In this document: in pieces, positions 8,210 through 13,319 of the stretch | Numbering within the stretch: position 1 is the first letter of the stretch | Layout of the letters: the number at the start of each line of letters is the position of its first letter | From: JANXLS01 sp038227045 | GTDB lineage: Bacteria > Planctomycetota > SZUA-567 > H5-PLA8 | Length of the DNA: 17,999 nt | Assembly: GCA_038227045.1 (NCBI GenBank) | Contig: JBBRQD010000106.1 | Coordinates: 1 to 17,999 of the forward strand | Reading direction: 5' to 3' | Translations under genes and position numbers: made by a program | The notes under the pieces: model-generated | Seen by the model: only the letters and a program-made list of their open reading frames with translations | Database searches by the model: none | Told to the model about the DNA's origin: nothing

Positions 8210-9568
8210 ATGTCTGATTCTTCCACGACAAATGGGGCGGGCGCCGCGCCGGCAGTAATACCGCTGGAGGGCACCGTCGAAAGTTTGGGCCGCGCGGCGG
8301 TCCGAATGGGGTTCGTCACCGAAGAGCAGGTGAACGAAGCCGCTGCCGCACAGGCGGAGTTTGCCCACGCCGGTTTGCGCAAAAAGCTCGGCGAGTTGAT
8401 GATCGAGAAGAAGTACATTGGCACCGAACAACTCGAATTCATTGTTAAAAACCAGACCGTCTCGAAAAAGCGCATCGGCGATTACGAACTGATTTCGAAG
8501 CTGGGCGAAGGCGGAATGGGCGCGGTCTACAAGGCGCGGCAGATGTCGATGGACCGCGTGGTGGCGGTCAAAATTCTCTCACCGGCGAATGCCAAAAAGC
8601 CGGATTGCCGCAATCGCTTCGAAAGCGAGGCGCGCGCGGTCGCCAAACTCAACCACCCCAACATTGTCACGGGCATCGACGCCGGCCACGCCGACGGCTA
8701 TTACTATTTTGCGATGGAGTTTGTCGACGGCGACACGCTGGGGCAGCACTTGAATCGCATGGGGGGAAAGCTGGAAGAACGCGTGGCGCTGAAATTCATC
8801 CGCCAGATCGCGCTGGCGCTGCAGCACGCACATGCCAACAACCTGCTGCACCGCGACGTCAAGCCGGACAACATCCTGATCGACAAAAAACACACGATCG
8901 CCAAACTGGCGGATCTGGGACTGGCGCGCGAGGCCGATAAAAGCGAAGAAGGCACGACGCGCATCGGACAGGCGGTCGGAACGCCGTTTTACATGTCGCC
9001 GGAGCAGGCGCGCGGAAAAGATCTGACTCCCGCGACAGATTTTTATTCGCTGGGCGGAACGCTGTTTAATTTATTGACGGGACAGATTCCGTTCACCGGC
9101 GCGACGGCGGCGGTGATCATGGCGCGGCACATCACCGATCCGGTTCCGAACCCGCGCGTTCTGGAGCCTTCGGTATCGAGCGAAACCGCGCAGTTTGTGG
9201 TCAGGTGCCTGCAAAAGGCGCCCCAAGACCGCTTCAAAACATCCGACGAATTAATTCAGGAAATTGATCGGATTTTGGAACGACGCAAGCCGGACTCGGC
9301 TCTGGCAGTTTCAAAGAACAAGCAATCGTCCGGCAGGGCGACACGGGAGTTATCTCCTGTTGGCAATGACGCAGCGACCGACACGAAATCGGGAAAGGGT
9401 GGACGCAAGCGCAAATTTCGCAGGCGGCGGGAGGATAAGTCTTCCGCGTTGCTGATCATTTTGCTGGTGGTGACGGTTCTGGCGGCAGGGCTGATTTACG
9501 CGGTGCTTTCGGGGCGAAACGAGCGGCCGCGGAAGAATCCAGCGGACACGCGGCATAAAGAAGGATGA
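8210..9568 (+). CDS. Ser/Thr protein kinase, membrane-anchored, with N-terminal GspE/MshEN-like domain
   Basis: A 452-residue eukaryotic-like kinase. Residues ~20-85 resemble the small helical N-terminal domain of GspE/MshE proteins (GFVTEEQV..LGELMIEKKYI). The kinase domain spans ~92-355: glycine loop GEGGMGAVY (99-107), VAVK Lys 121, alphaC Glu 140, HRDVKPDN (catalytic D216, N221), DLG (235-237) in place of DFG, SPE (263-265) and D277. A basic linker (~398-410) precedes one transmembrane helix (~412-433) and a short polar end. The likely topology is a cytoplasmic kinase with no extracellular sensor, unlike PASTA-type PknB. The ATG follows the radical SAM stop by three bases. The stop codon lies inside the hairpin repeat at 9560-9631. 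The target is unknown. Confidence 0.93.
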   Translation: MSDSSTTNGAGAAPAVIPLEGTVESLGRAAVRMGFVTEEQVNEAAAAQAEFAHAGLRKKLGELMIEKKYIGTEQLEFIVKNQTVSKKRIGDYELISKLGEGGMGAVYKARQMSMDRVVAVKILSPANAKKPDCRNRFESEARAVAKLNHPNIVTGIDAGHADGYYYFAMEFVDGDTLGQHLNRMGGKLEERVALKFIRQIALALQHAHANNLLHRDVKPDNILIDKKHTIAKLADLGLAREADKSEEGTTRIGQAVGTPFYMSPEQARGKDLTPATDFYSLGGTLFNLLTGQIPFTGATAAVIMARHITDPVPNPRVLEPSVSSETAQFVVRCLQKAPQDRFKTSDELIQEIDRILERRKPDSALAVSKNKQSSGRATRELSPVGNDAATDTKSGKGGRKRKFRRRREDKSSALLIILLVVTVLAAGLIYAVLSGRNERPRKNPADTRHKEG

Positions 9569-9631
9569 ATTGGGAAGGATGAAGAATGAATGGAGATGTA
9601 TTCATTCTTCATCCTTCCCAATTCATCCTTC
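9560..9631. repeat. Perfect 32-bp inverted repeat overlapping the kinase stop codon
   Basis: Arms 9560-9591 and 9600-9631 are perfectly complementary over 32 bases with an 8-base loop. The arms are built of AAGGATGAA-like words. The kinase stop TGA (9566-9568) lies within the left arm. No T-tract follows. It could serve as a transcript 3' end stabiliser or terminator, or be an inserted palindromic element. Perfect pairing suggests recent formation. Confidence 0.8.
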
Positions 9632-9676
9632 ACTTTACTACTGAACAATCAAATACTGTGAGAATAAGGGCTGAAA

Positions 9677-10585
9677 ATGGACTTACTGGTCGTGGGATCG
9701 ATCGGCATCGACACGGTGGAGACGCCGACGGCGCGGCGCGAGAATCTGCTCGGCGGCTCGGCGGCGTATTTTGCGTATGCGGCGAGTTTTTTTACCAAAG
9801 TCGCGCTAGTGGGTGTGGTCGGGAAGGATTTTCCTGCCGAGCACACGAAATTGTTGCGCGACCGCGAGATCGATTTGAGCGGACTTGAGATCGCGTGCGG
9901 CGAGACGTTCCGCTGGACGGGACGGTACCATGAGAACATGAACGACCGCGACACGCTGGAAGTCAGCTTGAATGTGCTGGGCACGTTCGATCCGAAAGTG
10001 CCGCCATGCTACGCGGATTCCGAATTCGTCTTTTTGGCCAACGCCACTCCGGCGGTTCAATTGAAGACCCTGGCGCAGATGAAGAAGCGTCCTGCGTTCG
10101 TCGCCGCGGACACGATGAATTTGTGGATTGAAATCGCGCGCCATGATCTCGACGCGCTGTTGTCGCGGATCGACGCCATCGTCATGAACGACAGTGAAGC
10201 GCGGCTCTACACCGACGAGCGCGAATTGCTGCGCGCGGGAAAGAAGATTCAGGAAAAAGGCCCGGCGACGGTGATCATCAAGAAGGGCGAGCACGGAGCG
10301 CTGATCGTTTCAAAGAGCGGAAACTTTTCGATTCCCGCCTATCCGCTCGAAGAGGTCATCGATCCGACCGGCGCGGGGGACACGTTTGCCGGCGGGATCA
10401 TGGGTTATCTGGCATCGGGCGGAAAGGTGACTTCGGAATCGCTGCGCCGCGCGGTGGCGTACGGTTCGGTCGTCGCAAGCATCACGTGCCAGGATTTTTC
10501 GCTCGACGCGCTGCAAAAAACCAGCCGCACGGCAATCGACGCGCGCTATCGGGAATTGCTGGACTTGGTCAGGATCGACGAATAG
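9677..10585 (+). CDS. PfkB-family carbohydrate kinase
   Basis: A 302-residue ribokinase/PfkB-family kinase that phosphorylates a sugar or nucleoside with ATP. Near the N-terminus LLGGSAAYFAY (residues 24-34) matches the first PfkB signature with its GG. The second signature DPTGAGDTFAGG starts at 229 and supplies the catalytic base D235 in the GAGD anion hole. Length is normal for the family. AAGGG (9666-9670) lies six bases before the ATG. It follows the kinase gene across a large hairpin and precedes the DeoR-type regulator, a common pairing of a sugar kinase with its regulator. Which sugar is phosphorylated cannot be told; ribokinase-, adenosine-kinase- and ketohexokinase-like members share these motifs. 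Confidence 0.9.
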   Translation: MDLLVVGSIGIDTVETPTARRENLLGGSAAYFAYAASFFTKVALVGVVGKDFPAEHTKLLRDREIDLSGLEIACGETFRWTGRYHENMNDRDTLEVSLNVLGTFDPKVPPCYADSEFVFLANATPAVQLKTLAQMKKRPAFVAADTMNLWIEIARHDLDALLSRIDAIVMNDSEARLYTDERELLRAGKKIQEKGPATVIIKKGEHGALIVSKSGNFSIPAYPLEEVIDPTGAGDTFAGGIMGYLASGGKVTSESLRRAVAYGSVVASITCQDFSLDALQKTSRTAIDARYRELLDLVRIDE

Positions 10586-10653
10586 GAAATTTGCATTCCG
10601 GATGCGCGCTCGCGATTTATTTTGTTTCATTTTGTGAGCGGAAAGTGTATAGA

Positions 10654-10695
10654 ATGGGTTCATTCCTCTTGGAGAGCGGTTTTGTAACCCTATGA
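10654..10695 (+). CDS. Possible 13-residue leader ORF overlapping the regulator start
   Basis: ATG 10654 opens a short frame reading MGSFLLESGFVTL that stops at TGA 10693-10695. That stop overlaps the regulator's ATG at 10692 in an ATGA arrangement. GGAAAG (10640-10645) lies eight bases before this ATG. The best Shine-Dalgarno for the regulator itself, GGAGAG (10671-10676), is 15 bases from its start and inside this small frame, so translational coupling is possible. Such short frames occur often by chance, so confidence is low. Confidence 0.25.
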   Translation: MGSFLLESGFVTL

Positions 10696-11462
10696 TTGCC
10701 GAAGAACGACGTGCTAAAATTTTAGATGCGCTCCACAGCAAGGGCGCATTGTCCGTCAACGACGCCTGCGAATTGCTGCGCGTCAGCCGTATGACCGTGC
10801 ATCGCGATTTAGAATCGCTCTCCGCCGCCGGCATGTTGCGAAAAGTCCACGGCGGGGCCGTTACAGTCGGCAATGGCACCAACGGCGCCGACGCCGCGCG
10901 TTCCTTTACCGAACGCAAACCCGCCAACGCCGAAGCCAAAGCGCGGATTGCACAGCATCTCGCCAGCATTCTGGCCGGCGCGCGCAGCCTCGCGCTCGAC
11001 GCCAGTTCGACGGTTTACGAAATTTGCCATACGCTCCCGGTACCTGCGGAAGGCCGGACGATGTTTGTCTTAACCAATGGAATTCCGCATTTTGAGGCTC
11101 TGCGGCGGCGCACGGCGAGCTTTCACGTCGCTATCACGGGCGGCGAGCTGCATCCCCGCACCGAGTCGCTGGTTGGCCCGCTGGCAGTCAAAACGCTCGA
11201 AGGCCTGCGCTTCGATTTCGCAGTAGTTTCCGCGGCAGGACTGATGGACGACACCGGCGAACTTTACGACGGCACACCCGAAGGCGCAGCCATGAAGCTT
11301 GCGTTTCTGAGCCGGGCGACGAAACGCATTCTCGCGCTCGACAAGAGCAAACTCAATCTGATTGCGCCTTATTCACTGGGCGAACTGAGCGATTTCGATC
11401 TATGGGTTTCGGAGGACGGTGTCAAAGAATTGAAGCGGCGTAAAGGTAAAGTTACTGGTTGA
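10692..11462 (+). CDS. DeoR-family transcriptional regulator
   Basis: A 256-residue DeoR/GlpR-type repressor. The N-terminal winged helix (residues ~3-57) includes LSVNDACELLRVSRMTVHRDL and the trailing KVHGGAV typical of the family. The C-terminal DeoRC sugar-phosphate-binding domain (~75-230) contains LDASSTVYEI, LTNGIPHFEAL, ITGGELHPRTESLVGPLA and a late LALDKSKLN segment. These regulators usually sense a phosphorylated sugar and control adjacent catabolic genes. It follows a PfkB kinase, which could produce the effector, and precedes a promoter with palindromic operator candidates (11580-11669) for the epimerase operon. GTAAC also occurs at 10684-10688, three bases before its ATG, so autoregulation is possible. 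Its stop TGA lies within the first word of a heptamer repeat. Confidence 0.92.
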   Translation: MIAEERRAKILDALHSKGALSVNDACELLRVSRMTVHRDLESLSAAGMLRKVHGGAVTVGNGTNGADAARSFTERKPANAEAKARIAQHLASILAGARSLALDASSTVYEICHTLPVPAEGRTMFVLTNGIPHFEALRRRTASFHVAITGGELHPRTESLVGPLAVKTLEGLRFDFAVVSAAGLMDDTGELYDGTPEGAAMKLAFLSRATKRILALDKSKLNLIAPYSLGELSDFDLWVSEDGVKELKRRKGKVTG

Positions 11463-11569
11463 AGGTTTTAAGGTTATAAGGTTGAAGGTTAAGAGCTCGC
11501 AACGTTTTGGTTTCAGAATTTCAAACCTTCAACCTTCAACCTTCAACCTTCAACTTTTTAACCTTCGAC
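11457..11569. repeat. Heptamer repeat with inverted arms (GAAGGTT / AACCTTC)
   Basis: The left side (11457-11490) repeats (G/T)AAGGTT words. The right side contains four exact tandem AACCTTC heptamers (11524-11551) and ends with a fifth near 11568. The two sides are mutually complementary, giving an imperfect long hairpin with a ~30-base loop. The regulator stop TGA (11460-11462) is part of the first word. This and the following promoter region fill the 298 bases between the regulator and the epimerase gene. Confidence 0.75.
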
Positions 11570-11616
11570 TATTGGCGTCGTAACAAAACGTAACAAATTT
11601 TCACTAAATTTAACTT

Positions 11617-11628
11617 TTCAACGTTGAA
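11617..11628. promoter_or_regulatory. Candidate operator overlapping the -35 box
   Basis: TTCAACGTTGAA is a perfect 12-base palindrome that overlaps the -35 hexamer of the predicted promoter. A repressor bound here would block RNA polymerase. The obvious candidate is the DeoR-type protein encoded just upstream, but this is inference. Confidence 0.4.
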
Positions 11629-11651
11629 TCGCATGCGCTTTGGTGTATAAG
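11624..11651 (+). promoter_or_regulatory. Sigma70-type promoter for the epimerase operon
   Basis: TTGAAT (11624-11629) and TATAAG (11646-11651) form -35 and -10 hexamers separated by 16 bases, upstream of the epimerase gene in the only large gap of this gene series. It predicts a transcription start near 11658 and a ~100-base leader ending in the strong Shine-Dalgarno sequence AAAGGAGA (11745-11752). Confidence 0.6.
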
Positions 11652-11656
11652 AGCCT

Positions 11657-11669
11657 CGTTACTGTAACG
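11657..11669. promoter_or_regulatory. Candidate operator at the transcription start (CGTTACTGTAACG)
   Basis: A perfect 13-base palindrome with GTAAC half-sites lies just after the -10 box. Two more GTAAC half-sites in direct orientation lie upstream at 11580-11584 and 11590-11594, one helical turn apart. The bracketing of the promoter by the same half-site suggests a DeoR-type operator array. Confidence 0.45.
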
Positions 11670-11760
11670 CGGAAACAAAAGCGCTGGGATGCGGAAACCC
11701 GAGACTCGACCGGCTCATCGATTCGCCCGGCGGCCCGGACAATTAAAGGAGAACTTGCGT

Positions 11761-12660
11761 ATGGCGTTCAGACTATCGGCTCACAATTGGATGCGTCCGG
11801 AACCTCTCGAAGTGACGTGCAAGCGCTTGCACGAATGCGGCTTCTGGGGCATCGAGATCATGGGCGAACCCGATCTCTACAAACCCTTCAAAAACACCCG
11901 CGATCTTCTCAAAGCGCACAAGATCGAATGCTGGGGCGCGGTGACGATCATGATCAAGTGCCGCGACTTGATCAACGCCGACTACTATTTGCGCTATGGA
12001 AGCATTCAGTACGTCAAAGATTGTCTGAGCATGATCCACGAACTCGGCGGCTCGGTGCTGACGCTGGTCCCGTCTGAAGTCGGCAAGATCAACTGCATGG
12101 CCAGCCCGGAGCAGGAATGGAAGTGGGCCATCGAAAGCCTGAAGCCGATCGCCGATCACGCTCGCAAAGAAGGCGTCAAGATCGCGCTCGAACCGCTCAA
12201 CCGCTTTGAAACGAATTTCCTCAATCGCCACGATCAGGCGTTGGCTCTGGCCAACGCAGTTGGCGACGACATCGGCGTGTGCCTTGACGCATTCCACATC
12301 AACATCGAAGAAAAAGATCCGCTCGCCGCGATCAAAGCGGTCGGCAAGAAGCTGTTCGATTTCCACATCGCCGACAACAACCGCCGCGCGCCGGGTGACG
12401 GCAAGTGGGACTGGGGCACGCTGTTGAAGACGCTGAAGGAAACCGGCTACGAAGGCTGTCTGACGACGGAGTTCGTGATCCCCAATGATCGCACACCCTG
12501 TTCGCCGCGCTTCGCGAAGAAGATCACCGACGACACGAAGGGGTCTGCGGCGGAAGAGAAATTCATTGTCGATCATGGCGGTTACATGATGAGCAATGAG
12601 GAATACAGCGTGCATTTCAAGCGGACGCATGATCATATTCGAGCGGTGGAGCCGAAGTAA
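11761..12660 (+). CDS. Ketose 3-epimerase-like sugar isomerase/epimerase (AP endonuclease 2-type TIM barrel)
   Basis: A 299-residue TIM-barrel protein resembling D-tagatose/D-psicose 3-epimerases. The metal and catalytic residues of that family can be placed: E144 (ALEPLNRFE), D176 (LDAFHINIEE), H202 (DFHIADNNRR) and E237 (TTEFVIP). Their spacing (32, 26, 35) nearly equals that of characterised family members. It would bind Mn2+ or a similar metal and epimerise a ketose or keto-sugar acid at C3. AAAGGAGA (11745-11752) sits eight bases before ATG 11761; upstream in-frame starts are not supported. An extra C-terminal segment (~245-299) with KFIVDHGG is larger than in small epimerases and may set specificity. 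It is the first gene after the promoter and operator region. The substrate is not determined. Confidence 0.85.
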   Translation: MAFRLSAHNWMRPEPLEVTCKRLHECGFWGIEIMGEPDLYKPFKNTRDLLKAHKIECWGAVTIMIKCRDLINADYYLRYGSIQYVKDCLSMIHELGGSVLTLVPSEVGKINCMASPEQEWKWAIESLKPIADHARKEGVKIALEPLNRFETNFLNRHDQALALANAVGDDIGVCLDAFHINIEEKDPLAAIKAVGKKLFDFHIADNNRRAPGDGKWDWGTLLKTLKETGYEGCLTTEFVIPNDRTPCSPRFAKKITDDTKGSAAEEKFIVDHGGYMMSNEEYSVHFKRTHDHIRAVEPK

Positions 12661-12680
12661 CACGAGCAAAGCGAGCAGTA

Positions 12681-12742
12681 GCCGTTGCCCTCTCCCCCCG
12701 GGAGAGGGTCGAGACGCAGCGAAGCGGAGTCCGGGGTGAGGG
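12681..12742 (-). repeat. Hairpin repeat unit, copy 1 (reverse orientation)
   Basis: Read on the minus strand, this unit is CCCTCACCCC, a ~25-base variable middle, CCCTCTCCC, a 3-base loop, GGGAGAGGG and CAACGGC. CCCTCTCCC (12688-12696) and GGGAGAGGG (12700-12708) form a perfect 9-bp stem. It faces copy 2 head to head and pairs with copy 3 as the terminal inverted repeat of the element. Confidence 0.75.
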
Positions 12743-12798
12743 AATGCGCGCGGATTAATCGGAACGCGTTGATTAATCCGCACGCATTCCCTCACCCC
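12733..12798. repeat. Near-perfect 28-bp inverted repeat joining copies 1 and 2
   Basis: Arms 12733-12760 and 12771-12798 match at 27 of 28 positions around a 10-base loop (12761-12770). Each arm runs from GGGGTGAGGG through AATGCG to CGGATTAATC. Together with the outer hairpins it makes 12688-12844 one long cruciform-prone palindrome upstream of the DUF559 gene. Confidence 0.8.
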
Positions 12799-12844
12799 GC
12801 GAGCGATACGGCCGCTCGTCGGCCCTCTCCCGAGGGGAGAGGGG
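12789..12844 (+). repeat. Hairpin repeat unit, copy 2 (forward orientation)
   Basis: CCCTCACCCC (12789-12798), then a variable hairpin CGAGCG (12800-12805) / CGCTCG (12813-12818), then GTCGGCCCTCTCCC and GGGGAGAGGGG to 12844. Same order as copy 3, with which it brackets the DUF559 gene. Confidence 0.75.
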
Positions 12845-12875
12845 TTGAGAAACTAACGTATTGAGGTACTTTTCA

Positions 12876-13310
12876 ATGCGTGGAGTAACCGAAAAGCAAA
12901 AGTATCGTGCACGACGTCTGCGAAAGAAAATGACACCGAGCGAAACGAAATTATGGGCAGCGTTGCGCGACAGACGGTACGTGAAATTGAAATTTAGGCG
13001 CCAACAACCGATCGGCCCGTTCATCGCCGATTTTTGTTGCTGGGATAAGAAAGTAATTTTGGAACTCGACGGCGACTCGCACGCAGGAAAAGAATATTAT
13101 GATAGCGCGCGACAGAAATGGCTTGAACATGCGGGTTGGACCGTTTTGAGGTTTTGGGATTCTGAAATCTACGAGAATATTGAAGGCGTGATGCAGGCAA
13201 TTTTTAACGCTTGTACTTCATCCGCGTCTTCCCCCTCACCCCGCACAGGAGTACCTGCGTCGGCCCTCTCCCCGAGGGGAGAGGGCAACGGCTTGCGAAT
13301 TCGGAAGTGA
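12876..13310 (+). CDS. DUF559 domain protein (PD-(D/E)XK/Vsr-like endonuclease fold)
   Basis: A 144-residue protein matching the DUF559 family, related to the very-short-patch-repair (Vsr) endonuclease fold. Family hallmarks: RARRLRKKMTPSETKLW (11-27), KFRRQQPIGPFIADF (39-53) with candidate catalytic D52, ILELDGDSH with E63/D65/H69, and the closing WLEHAGWTVLRFWDSEI and NIEGVMQAI segments. The family is presumed to cut or nick DNA; the exact activity is not known to me. ATG 12876 has GAGG (12863-12866) nine bases upstream; a TTG at 12861 is less likely. Residues ~120-139 are encoded by hairpin repeat copy 3, so the tail (SPRTGVPASALSPRGEGNG) is repeat-derived rather than part of the fold. The gene lies inside the 612-bp palindromic element and does not fit the surrounding catabolic series. 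Confidence 0.85.
   Translation: MRGVTEKQKYRARRLRKKMTPSETKLWAALRDRRYVKLKFRRQQPIGPFIADFCCWDKKVILELDGDSHAGKEYYDSARQKWLEHAGWTVLRFWDSEIYENIEGVMQAIFNACTSSASSPSPRTGVPASALSPRGEGNGLRIRK
13233..13292 (+). repeat. Hairpin repeat unit, copy 3, inside the 3' end of the DUF559 gene
   Basis: CCCTCACCCC (13233-13242), a variable hairpin CAGG (13246-13249) / CCTG (13254-13257), GTCGGCCCTCTCCC, GGGGAGAGGG and CAACGGC. It is read in frame as the last part of the DUF559 protein, and its outer end is the right terminal inverted repeat of the element. Confidence 0.75.
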
Positions 13311-13319
13311 AAGGTTGAT

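Larger units (their letters stand above)
12681..13292. mobile_element. Putative palindrome-flanked DUF559 element with 16-bp terminal inverted repeats
   Basis: GCCGTTGCCCTCTCCC at 12681-12696 is the exact reverse complement of 13277-13292, and imperfect similarity continues inward for about 40 bases. The ~612-bp unit carries one gene (DUF559 nuclease-like) and three copies of a hairpin repeat unit. It sits between two genes of an otherwise tightly arranged series, starting 20 bases after the epimerase stop and ending just before the Shine-Dalgarno of the next gene. No target-site duplication is evident. The element boundaries are inferred from where terminal similarity ends. Confidence 0.55.

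Noticed and set aside
11524..11551. Tandem heptamers considered as a CRISPR array
   Set aside because: The 7-base units are contiguous without spacers, and no cas genes are present.
11689..11760. Upstream in-frame start for the epimerase
   Set aside because: The 24 extra residues are not family-like, and AAAGGAGA at 11745-11752 clearly serves ATG 11761.
11773..12795. 340-codon minus-strand open frame
   Set aside because: Antisense shadow of the epimerase, whose metal-site motifs and Shine-Dalgarno are clear; it also runs through the palindromic repeat.
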